NCBI RefSeq assembly: GCF_043555865.1
Contig: NZ_JBIGHY010000005.1
Span: 62,001 to 126,000 of the forward strand
Direction of reading: 5' to 3'
DNA: 64,000 nt
Source: Pelomonas dachongensis
GTDB taxonomy: Bacteria; Pseudomonadota; Gammaproteobacteria; Burkholderiales; Burkholderiaceae_C
Of the stretch, positions 42,013 to 51,583 are shown piece after piece. Made by a program: the position numbers and the translations under genes. The stretch's first letter is position 1. Each line of letters opens with the position of its first letter. The notes beneath the pieces were generated by a model. It saw only the letters and a list, made by a program, of their open reading frames with translations. It was not told the DNA's origin and did not search any database.

Positions 42013-44130
42013 CTACTTGTCCAGCAACTCGATGTCCTCCCCGCGCTTGCCGGCTCGCAGGCGCGCCAGGTGCAGCTGCACCAGCGGGTCGGCCGGCCGG
42101 TCCGCCGCCAGCGCCTCAAAGGCGGGGAGCGCCAGCTCGCTGTGGCTGTGCACGAGCTCATACGCCTGCTGATACGCCGCGTCCGGCGCTGCCCCGTCGG
42201 CCTGCGGCTCGTAGGTCATGACGTAGCCGGTGCGGCCTGCGAGGCGCAATCTGCCGATGGGGCGTGCGAGCGCGCCGGGGCATGCGCTCAGCGTGGCCTC
42301 GGACACGCAGATCAGCGTGCCCAGGTGCTTGTTGGCGCCCTCCAGCCGCGCGGCGGTGTTGACCGCATCACCGAGGGCCCGGTAATCGAAGATCGCATCG
42401 CCGCCGAAGTTTCCCACCGTGACCTCTCCGGAATGCACGCCGATGCGCGTCTCCGAAAACGGGATGCCCTGGCGCGCCAGCTCCTCAACATAGCGGCGCG
42501 AGAAGGCGTGCATCTGCAGCGCGCAGCGCAAGGCCCGCAGCTCGTGATCCCGCTGCTCGACGGGTGCGGAGAACATGATGGCCACGGCGTCGCCCACGAT
42601 GCGGTCCAGGGTGCCGTCATGCTCGAAGGCGATGGCGATCATGCGATCCAGGTATCGGTTGACCAGGCCCACCGCAGTGGCCGCATCCATGCCCTCCATC
42701 AGGCGCGTGAAGCCTGCAAGGTCGGTGAAAACAAAACTGCAGCGCTGCCGCCGGCTTTCGAGCGCCAGCCCATCCGGGTGACTGAGCAGGTAGTCGACGA
42801 GGTTGGGCGACATGTAGCGCGAGAAGGCATGCTTCATGCGGCGCTGCCTGCGCTCGCTCTGCAGGTAGCGCATCACGGTGGTCGGCACGAACACCAGCGC
42901 CATGCCCAGCACCGGCGTGATCGGGTCGATCAGCAAGCCAGCCCACAGGAATGACTGCCATGCCGCCAAGCTGACGGTGCCCGAGAGCATCGCGAAGCCG
43001 ACTGCAGACCCGACGGCCCTGCGCTTCATCGCGAGGCCGCCGACGAGCAGGCAGCCCAGCAGCGTGGCGATCACCTCGAGCGCCGGCGTCCAACCCGGGC
43101 GCCGCAGACGATGGCCCGTCAGCACCTGCTCCAGCGCCTGGGCATGGACTTCGACGCCGGGAATGATGCCGCCCAGCGGGCTGAACCGCAGGTCCATCAG
43201 GCCCTGAGCCGAGGTACCGACGAGGACGATCTTCCCCTTCAGCTCATCCGCGGAGAGTTGGTGGGACAGCACCCGCCAGGCGGGGATGTAGCGCGCGGTG
43301 TCGGGGCGTGCGTAGTGAATCCACTGCGCGCCTGATGCATCGGTCTCGATGACGTGCGGACCGATGTGCACGTCGACGACGCCACCGGTGTCACCGGCGC
43401 TGCGAACGACGTACTGGCTGGCGCCCACGGCCACGCGCAAGGCCTCCGCGCTCAGCGATGGCACGAGCCGGCCGTCGAGGCTGAGGACCAGCGGCACGGT
43501 GCGGACCACGCCGTCGACATCCGGGATGAACGTCATCGCCCCCTGCCCCGCGGCGGCCTGCTGCAACTCGGGAAGGTTGGCGATGGACGCCGCGAACGGG
43601 GGCAGGAACGCCTCGGGATTGCCGCCCATCTCAAGGTAGCCTGCCTTCAGCGCCAGCCCGTCGTCCTGCAGGTCCGGGGGCGCCGAGGCCGCGCGCGTGG
43701 GCGCCATGCCGAAGCCAAGCACCACCTGGCCCCGGGCCAATGCTGCGGTCATCTGCGCATCCGGCGCGGCCGCGCCTGCATCCGCCGACGCAGCCGTGGA
43801 CCTGCGGTCGCGTTCCGCGAACAGGATGTCCATGGCGACGACCGCCGGCTGAGCAGCTTGCAGGTCCTGCACCAGCCGCGCCACTTGGTCTCGCGGCCAC
43901 GGCCACTGCCCGACCCGGCGCAGCGACTCGTCGTCGATATCAACGATGCGCACCGGCGCATCGACTTGCGGCCGGGGATGCCACTGTTGGAACTGGTCGA
44001 ACGCCGCATAGCGCAGGCTGCGCAGCAGCGGGGGGTCCGCCCACATCGTGACCAGTAACGTTGCCATCGCGACCAGCGGCACGGCCCAGCCCCAGCGGGC
44101 GGCGCGCGGGCTAAGCGTGCCCGGATGCAT
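42013..44130 (-). CDS. CHASE2-domain adenylate/guanylate cyclase
   Basis: A 705-residue protein: one membrane helix, a periplasmic CHASE2 sensor (about residues 35-330; VRIVDIDDESLRRVGQWPWPR is the family start), three membrane helices (about 340-410), and a class III cyclase domain (460-640). Cyclase marks are FVFTDLAGFTRLMEG (metal Asp), DRIVGDAVAIMF (second metal Asp) and FDYRALGDAVNTAARLE. The usual adenine-selecting Lys just before the GD pair reads Arg here, so the product nucleotide is uncertain. The ATG at 44130 is preferred to a GTG eight codons earlier, but neither has a strong Shine-Dalgarno. It lies 56 bases after the HD-GYP gene. Confidence 0.9.
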   Translation of the reverse strand: MHPGTLSPRAARWGWAVPLVAMATLLVTMWADPPLLRSLRYAAFDQFQQWHPRPQVDAPVRIVDIDDESLRRVGQWPWPRDQVARLVQDLQAAQPAVVAMDILFAERDRRSTAASADAGAAAPDAQMTAALARGQVVLGFGMAPTRAASAPPDLQDDGLALKAGYLEMGGNPEAFLPPFAASIANLPELQQAAAGQGAMTFIPDVDGVVRTVPLVLSLDGRLVPSLSAEALRVAVGASQYVVRSAGDTGGVVDVHIGPHVIETDASGAQWIHYARPDTARYIPAWRVLSHQLSADELKGKIVLVGTSAQGLMDLRFSPLGGIIPGVEVHAQALEQVLTGHRLRRPGWTPALEVIATLLGCLLVGGLAMKRRAVGSAVGFAMLSGTVSLAAWQSFLWAGLLIDPITPVLGMALVFVPTTVMRYLQSERRQRRMKHAFSRYMSPNLVDYLLSHPDGLALESRRQRCSFVFTDLAGFTRLMEGMDAATAVGLVNRYLDRMIAIAFEHDGTLDRIVGDAVAIMFSAPVEQRDHELRALRCALQMHAFSRRYVEELARQGIPFSETRIGVHSGEVTVGNFGGDAIFDYRALGDAVNTAARLEGANKHLGTLICVSEATLSACPGALARPIGRLRLAGRTGYVMTYEPQADGAAPDAAYQQAYELVHSHSELALPAFEALAADRPADPLVQLHLARLRAGKRGEDIELLDK

Positions 44131-44186
44131 CGCGTTCACCCGGCCAGGCCGCACGCAGCGCGGGGACTCCGGGCATGTCGGCGCCT

Positions 44187-46403
44187 CTAGGCATGCCCGC
44201 CGCTGGCGCGGTAGGGCGTGGTGTCGGTGACGTCGATCTGCTCAGGGCTGAGGTGCCGCCGCGCGAACTCCAGGCAGACGCCCGCCTGCAGGAACAGGTT
44301 GAAGATGTCCGCGTCGATGTGGGTGCCCGCCAGCCGCTGCATGACACCCAGCGCCTCGGAGAGCGGCTTGGGCTGCTTGTATGGGCGGTCGGCGGCTGTC
44401 AGGGCCTCAAAGATGTCCGCGACCGCCATGATGCGGCTGGGCACGGAGAGCTGCTCGGGGCCGAGCTGGCGCGGATAGCCCTTGCCATCCATGCGTTCGT
44501 GATGGGTGCTGGCGTACTCCGGCACGCGCCGCAGGTGCTTCGGAAACGGCATGCGCTCCAGCATCAGCACCGTGTGCACCATATGCTCGTTGATCTTGTA
44601 GCGCTCCTCGGCAGTCAACGTGCCGCTGCGGACCGACAGGTTGTACAGCTCACCCCGGTTGTAAAGGTGTTCCGGCATGTCCATGCGGAACCCGAATGCG
44701 GGATCTAGCCGCTGCTCCGGCGGGCGCGGCACGACGTCTCGCGGACGATCCGCCAGCAGCGGCTCGCTGCAGGGCAGCGTCTGAAGCGGCTCCTGCGCGC
44801 GGCGTTCCATTTCGGTGGCGGACAGCCCCAGCCGGTCGTCGAAATGTCGTGTCCATCGACGCTCGCCAATGCGGGCGAGTTGCTGGACCTCCTCGTCGCC
44901 CAACGGCTGCTCGCCGATGTTGCAGCGAGCCACGAACGCGAACTCCTGCGTCAGCTGCGCCAGCGCGTCGAGGTGGGCGGCTTCCTGCGCATCGCTCCAT
45001 GTGCCAGCCACCTGGGCCTGCAGCTTCTGAATCTCCAGATCGCGGTGCAAGACCTCGAACCGCATGCGGACCTCATGGATGCGGTTGTGGATGGTCTCGA
45101 GCTTCGTGGCCTTGTCGATGACGTACTCGGGGGTCGTCACCTTGCCGCAGTCGTGCAGCCACGCGCCGATGCGGAACTCTTCCCACTCGCGCTCGGAGCG
45201 GAACGCAAAGTGCTTCAACGGGCCGTCGCTGGCATCACAGGCGGCCTGGGCCAGTTGCAACGCCAGCTCGGGGACCCGTTCGCAATGCCGGCCTGTGTGC
45301 GGGCTCTTCGCGTCGATCGTCGTCGCCAGCATGCGGATGAGGCTTTCCGTCAGCTCCTTCTGCGATTGCAGCAGTTCCATGTTGTCCAGCGCCACCGCGG
45401 CCTGGGCTGCGAGCGCTTCGACCAGCGCTCCCGCCTCCGGATCGAAGGGCACGACGCCGCCGGTGGCCGGGTCCACCGCGTTCATGAACTGCAGCACCCC
45501 GATGGGCGCACTGCCGCGCGGGGCGATGGGCACGGTCAGCATCGACACCGTGCGATAACCGCTGGCAGCATCGAAGGCACGCGTGCCACTCAGGTCGAAC
45601 CGCGTCTCGGCATAGACGTCGTCGATGCGCACGGAGCGGTTGTTCAGCGCCGTGTAGACGGACACGTAGTTCTCGTTGGCCAATCCCGTTGCGCTGTCGT
45701 GCAGCGGTATCTCGTTGGCCGGCAGCAGGTCGCTGCGGGTGCGCAGTTCGAAGCGCAGGGTTCCCTGGTCCGTCACCATGTACATGGTGCCGCCGTTGCA
45801 GTTCAGCAGATGCCGTCCTTCGCTGAGAACCTGCTGGAGCAAGGCGGTACGGTCCCGGCTCATGGACATGGCGATGCAAGTCTCGATAAGCCCGTTCAGG
45901 CGCAGCGAGCGTGACGACAGTTCAGCCCCGAAGCGGTTGGCCTCCATGGCGCTCTTGCGGCGCAGGCGCCGCAGTTCGGCCAGCGTGGACAGGCGGCGCC
46001 CGATCTCGGCGATGTCCGCATCGCCGTGGATCCAGTCGCTGGCCCCGGCGTCGAAAGCACGTTGCTGGAGGGCGCGCAACGAGGCGTCTGCGAGCATGAC
46101 AATCGGCAGCACGTTCGACGGGTAGCGCCCCCGGATGTCGGCTGCAAGGGCGATCGCATCCTCGCCCCCGCCACGCGCATCCAGCACCACCACATCCCAG
46201 TCGCCGCGGTCCACCTGCGACAGCGCGTGCGCTGCATCGCAGTCGCGCACGACCAGCCGCGTCTGGCGCAGGCCATCCACCAGGTCACGCGCCGCCTCGG
46301 AGCCATCGCGGTGGACGATCAGGATGCCAGCGAGCGCTGTCGCGCATTCCAGCTCCAGGGGCACGGTCGTTGCGGGCGGACGATCTGGGGCTTCCCGGTT
46401 CAT
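44187..46403 (-). CDS. Receiver-GAF-HD-GYP protein (probable c-di-GMP phosphodiesterase)
   Basis: A 738-residue cytoplasmic protein. The N-terminal 150 residues form a receiver-like domain with Asp in DVVVLDARGGG, though the acidic pocket looks degenerate. A GAF domain follows (about 170-325; ASGYRTVSMLTVPI, GVLQFMNAV). The HD-GYP half has LHDCGKVTTPEYVIDKATKLE (HD near 416) and HHERMDGKGYP (near 637). The distance of about 220 residues is much larger than usual, so there is an insertion of about 150 residues, partly helical, in the catalytic domain. Metal ligands and the GYP tripeptide are intact. HD-GYP enzymes hydrolyse cyclic di-GMP. The start is two bases after the FecR-protein stop. Confidence 0.9.
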   Translation of the reverse strand: MNREAPDRPPATTVPLELECATALAGILIVHRDGSEAARDLVDGLRQTRLVVRDCDAAHALSQVDRGDWDVVVLDARGGGEDAIALAADIRGRYPSNVLPIVMLADASLRALQQRAFDAGASDWIHGDADIAEIGRRLSTLAELRRLRRKSAMEANRFGAELSSRSLRLNGLIETCIAMSMSRDRTALLQQVLSEGRHLLNCNGGTMYMVTDQGTLRFELRTRSDLLPANEIPLHDSATGLANENYVSVYTALNNRSVRIDDVYAETRFDLSGTRAFDAASGYRTVSMLTVPIAPRGSAPIGVLQFMNAVDPATGGVVPFDPEAGALVEALAAQAAVALDNMELLQSQKELTESLIRMLATTIDAKSPHTGRHCERVPELALQLAQAACDASDGPLKHFAFRSEREWEEFRIGAWLHDCGKVTTPEYVIDKATKLETIHNRIHEVRMRFEVLHRDLEIQKLQAQVAGTWSDAQEAAHLDALAQLTQEFAFVARCNIGEQPLGDEEVQQLARIGERRWTRHFDDRLGLSATEMERRAQEPLQTLPCSEPLLADRPRDVVPRPPEQRLDPAFGFRMDMPEHLYNRGELYNLSVRSGTLTAEERYKINEHMVHTVLMLERMPFPKHLRRVPEYASTHHERMDGKGYPRQLGPEQLSVPSRIMAVADIFEALTAADRPYKQPKPLSEALGVMQRLAGTHIDADIFNLFLQAGVCLEFARRHLSPEQIDVTDTTPYRASGGHA

Positions 46404-46405
46404 GT

Positions 46406-48424
46406 TCAGCGCTTGAAGACGATGACGCCCGATACGTTACCCAAACGGCTGTCGAACCCGTACAAAACGCCGGCATGGCTGCCCTGGGAGCCCGCGATCT
46501 GGCCGATCACGGAGACGTTGTTGCCGAGGCTGCCGGTGCAGCCCCCGCGGCAGCCGGTTCCGGTCGACGTGATCGTCGAGACGCCGGCGAATGACGACGG
46601 TGATGTTTGTGACGCAACGCCTGCGAGCGTGAACGTCTGGCCCGGCACCGGCACGGTCAGCCGGTAGGTAGCTGTCCCTGCGTTCTGCAGCGTCAGCGCA
46701 GCGGTGAAGCTGCCACCGGCGCTGTTGACGGTGCCCGTCGAGGTCAGCTTGCCATTCGACTGGATGGTTGGCGACGTAGCGGCAAAGGACGTGAAGCGGC
46801 CCAGCGTGGGATCGGTGCGCTCCGATGCCATGGTGAAGTAGTGCAGCGTCGCGAGGTTGCCATTGCCGACGCCGTTCCCGTTGCCGTTGGCGCCGCGTAC
46901 CTTGTTCTGGCCGCCAATCCACCGGCCCCAGGCGATGACGCCATCCACGCCGGTGTCGACCGGAGTGCCCTTCTCGATGATCGGCTTGCCGGTGGTGGGG
47001 TAATGCAACTCCCGCAGACGCCCCTGACCATCGAATGTCGCCGTGCCGTCCATCAGGCCTGATGCGATCTCGCCCTTCTCCGTGCTCCAGACCAGGCCCG
47101 CGGTCACCTGCGGGGAAGGTGTGGGTGATGGCAGAGGCGTCGGCGCTGGGGTCGGCGTTGGCGCAGGTACCGGGACAGGTGTGGGGGTGGGCACCGGAAC
47201 GGGTGCAGACGGCGGTGCCGGCGTCGCGCTGGGCGTTGGCGCAGGTCCGGGTCCAGGGGGCTGCGGGGGAACCGGCACGGGCGTGGGCGCCGGTGAAGGT
47301 GTCGACACGGGTGCAGGTGCAGGCACGGGTGCCGGTGCGGGCGCGGGTGTGGGTGTGGGTGTGGGTGTGGGTGTGGGTGTGGGTGTGGGTGCAGGTGCAG
47401 GTGCAGGTGCAGGTGCAGGTGCAGGTGCAGGCGCAGGCGCAGGCGCGGGCGCAGGCGCAGGCGCAGGCGCAGGCGCAGGCGCAGGCGCAGGCGCAGGTGC
47501 AGGCGCAGGCGCAGGTGCAGGTGCAGGTGCAGGTGCAGGTGCAGGTGCAGGCGCAGGCGCAGGCGCAGGCGCAGGTGCAGGTGCAGGTGCAGGTGCAGGT
47601 GCAGGTGCGGGGCCAGGCGCTGGTCCCGATGACGTTGAAGGCGACGGCGCTGGCGCGGCCGCCGGGCCGGGTGTGGGCTCGGCGCCCAGATCGCGCGCGG
47701 CCTTCTCACCGGCGTTGGGAACCGCGATGTCAGCGGCCTCGCCCCCCGCCGTGTCGGCGGCGACCGCCGTGTCCGCGTCCGTGGCGTTGGCCGGCTGCAG
47801 GTGGATGAGTTGCTGGGCGCTGACGCTGGGTTTCACCGAGCGGTTCGGCGTGTAGGCCGTCGACCCCTTGGGCACGTCGACGCAGCCGCCATCGTTGCAG
47901 ACGGCCACCCGCCCGCCGATGACACCCACGCGAAGCCCGTGGTCGACGTCCGCGGTGTACTCGGTGCCACGGATGCCGATGGTGCCGGACGGCGTGTCCA
48001 GCTTGTAGTTCTCGGTCCTGGGCTTGCCGATGGAGCCGCTGATGGTGCGAAGCCCGCCGCCGAGCAGACTCATGAAGCCACGCTCTTCTTTGCCTTCGGC
48101 CCCGCCCACGCGGTAGTCGTCCAGGCGCAACGTGGTGCGCTCACCCAGCGCCATCAGGGCGCCGTCCACCATGCGCAGCTGCACGCGGCCCTTGCCGGTT
48201 TGCACCGTCTCGCCCGATTCGACCTGCTCACCAGTCTTCAGATCCCGAACCGCGCCCTTGGCGGAAACCACCTGCACCTGTCCGCTCGTGAACAGGGCCG
48301 TGGCCGCAGGCGCCGACCAGACGGCGCCGTTCACCACGCACAGCGCTGCCACGGCCAGCACATGGCGAAGGCGCGCGGTCGGACGCGCTTGCAGCGGCCG
48401 CCGAAGTCCACTCGTGCGGCTCAT
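46406..48424 (-). CDS. Exported FecR-domain protein with Pro-Ala linker and Slam-cargo-like C-terminus
   Basis: A 672-residue exported protein. A long signal peptide ends near AVWSAPA; there is no lipobox Cys. A FecR domain spans about residues 45-170 (VETVQTG-type start, RVQLRMVDGALMALGERTTLRLDDY, TPSGTIGIRGTEY). Then come a spacer, a Pro-Ala/Pro-Thr tract of about 170 residues, and a C-terminal domain of about 220 residues with WGRW, strands such as GSFTAALTLQNAG, and the end SHAGVLYGFDSRLGNVSGVIVFKR. That end resembles the G-x-YGF...GVAVF pattern of TbpB-like beta-barrel domains carried by Slam-dependent surface proteins. CAGGAG precedes the ATG, which overlaps the upstream gene's stop (ATGA). 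FecR without a cytoplasmic anti-sigma domain here argues against a sigma-regulator role. Confidence 0.85.
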   Translation of the reverse strand: MSRTSGLRRPLQARPTARLRHVLAVAALCVVNGAVWSAPAATALFTSGQVQVVSAKGAVRDLKTGEQVESGETVQTGKGRVQLRMVDGALMALGERTTLRLDDYRVGGAEGKEERGFMSLLGGGLRTISGSIGKPRTENYKLDTPSGTIGIRGTEYTADVDHGLRVGVIGGRVAVCNDGGCVDVPKGSTAYTPNRSVKPSVSAQQLIHLQPANATDADTAVAADTAGGEAADIAVPNAGEKAARDLGAEPTPGPAAAPAPSPSTSSGPAPGPAPAPAPAPAPAPAPAPAPAPAPAPAPAPAPAPAPAPAPAPAPAPAPAPAPAPAPAPAPAPAPAPAPAPAPAPAPTPTPTPTPTPTPTPAPAPAPVPAPAPVSTPSPAPTPVPVPPQPPGPGPAPTPSATPAPPSAPVPVPTPTPVPVPAPTPTPAPTPLPSPTPSPQVTAGLVWSTEKGEIASGLMDGTATFDGQGRLRELHYPTTGKPIIEKGTPVDTGVDGVIAWGRWIGGQNKVRGANGNGNGVGNGNLATLHYFTMASERTDPTLGRFTSFAATSPTIQSNGKLTSTGTVNSAGGSFTAALTLQNAGTATYRLTVPVPGQTFTLAGVASQTSPSSFAGVSTITSTGTGCRGGCTGSLGNNVSVIGQIAGSQGSHAGVLYGFDSRLGNVSGVIVFKR
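47346..47608 (-). repeat. Hexanucleotide tandem repeat coding for Pro-Ala/Pro-Thr
   Basis: Plus-strand units are GTGGGT (about seven copies, from 47347) and then GCAGGT or GCAGGC (about 36 copies to 47608). On the coding strand they give Pro-Thr and then Pro-Ala dipeptides. The two GCAGG-T/C forms occur in blocks and differ only synonymously. A six-base unit keeps the frame when it slips, so the linker should vary in length among strains without breaking the gene. Confidence 0.93.
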
Positions 48425-49785
48425 TGAAAACTCCTGTGGGCAGTGATCTGCAAAACGTTGCGGGAATAGTCGTACAGGACGACGTTGGAACCGGCGCGGG
48501 ACCGGCGCGCCTGGGCGATGACTTGCCACCGCGGGTCCAGCGTGTACCGCAGCCCCACTGCCAAGTCCTTCTGGTGATCACGGCGTCGCACGTCAAAGAA
48601 CGGTTCGCTGCCGCCGTAGCGGCGCTGCTCGTACTGCCACTCGGCGAAGCCCACGCTCGCAGGCCCGAGGCGCTGCTCGATGCCCACCCTGATGCCGCCC
48701 CCCCGGTGTCCGAAGTTGGCGAACGCTGCTTGGTGAACGCGCTCCTGCACGAGGTAGGCACTGCCGTAGGCAAGGGGGCCGGCGAGGCCGTGCTGGCGAG
48801 CGCCTCCGACGCCCAGCAGCAGCCGGTCGGTGTCGCGCTCCGCTTGCGACGCGTACTCCTGGCGCGACCACTGGCTGAACAGGCTGGCCTGCGAATCCGA
48901 ATCGAGCTCAGACTGCCACTGCGCGATCAGGCCGTTGGCCGTGCGGTACGGGCTGGCGCCCAACCACGCCGTGCTGCTTTGCAGCGCCAGCACTTGGCTG
49001 TGTTTGCCAGCCGTGTGGCGCAGACCCGCGGTGACATCGACAAAAATCGTGTCCATGTCGCGGACCTCGCGATTGACGCCGGCACGCAGGTTGGCCGCGC
49101 CGACCAGCCGCCAGGTAGGCGTGAGCGTGGCCTCGGCGCTGACACCGCCTGCGGCGTTGAGCGTCAGATCGCGCCTCTGGCGGTTCTCCGCCGAGGTCTC
49201 GAACACGATGCCGCCAAACGCCGGGATGGCGAACTCGCCCAACGGGGTGGCGCTGTTCACATTGCTGTCGTAGGCGGCGCCGAACTGGACGTATCCCGAC
49301 AGCTGCGGCCCCGCCGCGGCAGGCGCCACCTGGTCGACCATGCCGATCACCCGCTCAATGGCGGCAGAAGCCGCCGGCGGCAGCTTGCCGGAACGCGCCA
49401 GCTGCAATTGTTCGCGCGCAGCCTGCGCATCTCCGGCCGCCAGATAGGCGCGCCCGAGCTCCGCGCGCGCCAGCATGTCTTCAGGATGGCACTGAACGAC
49501 GCGCTCCAGCGCAAAGATGGCACGCGTGACATGCCCAGCGTCGAGCGCCGCGACACCCATCAGGTAATCGAACCGCGCGTCGCCCGCGCGACTTGCCTCA
49601 TGGGGCGCCAGCAACGCGAACGCACCGGCGGCGTCGCGCCGGTTCAGCTGCTCACGCGCCTGGGCCAGCAGCGCGTCCTGCGCACTGGCAAATGGCGTCA
49701 ACAACGCCAGCATAGCGCCCAGGGCGCACAGCCTGCCGGTCAACGACGACCGGAGGACTCTTGTCGAGTAAGACAGACGGAGCAA
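48421..49785 (-). CDS. TPR plus outer-membrane barrel protein, Slam-like (type XI secretion) candidate
   Basis: A 454-residue protein with a signal peptide (cleavage near ASAQ, residue 36), N-terminal TPR helices (about residues 38-155; VAALDAGHVTRAIFALERVV, AELGRAYLAAGDAQAAREQL) and a C-terminal barrel starting at GYVQFGAAYDSNVNSA. The AYDSNVN motif at the first strand and the TPR-then-barrel plan are those of Slam/DUF560 surface-lipoprotein assembly modulators. Slam barrels have 14 strands; this barrel of about 290 residues is a plausible fit. The start codon is TTG at 49785 with GAGAG upstream. It heads the operon and overlaps the FecR gene in ATGA. A generic porin-like TPR protein is the alternative. 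Confidence 0.75.
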   Translation of the reverse strand: MLRLSYSTRVLRSSLTGRLCALGAMLALLTPFASAQDALLAQAREQLNRRDAAGAFALLAPHEASRAGDARFDYLMGVAALDAGHVTRAIFALERVVQCHPEDMLARAELGRAYLAAGDAQAAREQLQLARSGKLPPAASAAIERVIGMVDQVAPAAAGPQLSGYVQFGAAYDSNVNSATPLGEFAIPAFGGIVFETSAENRQRRDLTLNAAGGVSAEATLTPTWRLVGAANLRAGVNREVRDMDTIFVDVTAGLRHTAGKHSQVLALQSSTAWLGASPYRTANGLIAQWQSELDSDSQASLFSQWSRQEYASQAERDTDRLLLGVGGARQHGLAGPLAYGSAYLVQERVHQAAFANFGHRGGGIRVGIEQRLGPASVGFAEWQYEQRRYGGSEPFFDVRRRDHQKDLAVGLRYTLDPRWQVIAQARRSRAGSNVVLYDYSRNVLQITAHRSFQ

Positions 49786-49885
49786 AGAAATCTCTCACTT
49801 TCACATCCAATGCTCAGCTGCATTGCACATGCCGAACATCTTCGGTGAGGCTTCTTTGTCGTCAGGATGGCGCCTGCGCCGTCCC

Positions 49886-49914
49886 GTGACATCCGTCTCG
49901 CATGCGTTTGTCAA
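49886..49914 (-). promoter_or_regulatory. Candidate sigma70-type promoter for the Slam-like/FecR/signalling operon
   Basis: On the minus strand TTGACA (49914-49909) is a perfect -35 box, followed after 17 bases by TGTCAC (49891-49886), a poor -10 with three of six matches. It lies about 100 bases before the TTG start at 49785 and just behind guaA. The weak -10 suggests that an activator is needed. Confidence 0.4.
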
Positions 49915-49976
49915 AAGGTAACGGCGGGTCATCTCACGCGCTAAAGGGCAAGCGCGCCCGCTTCAGAACTTTCGAA

Positions 49977-51563
<1,587 letters not shown>

Positions 51564-51583
51564 GGCGTTTCTCGGGCAGTCTG

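Noticed and set aside
47035..47855. Plus-strand frames made of Gly-Ala, Gly-Val or Val-Gln repeats
   Set aside because: Artefacts of the hexanucleotide repeat that belongs to the FecR-protein gene on the other strand.
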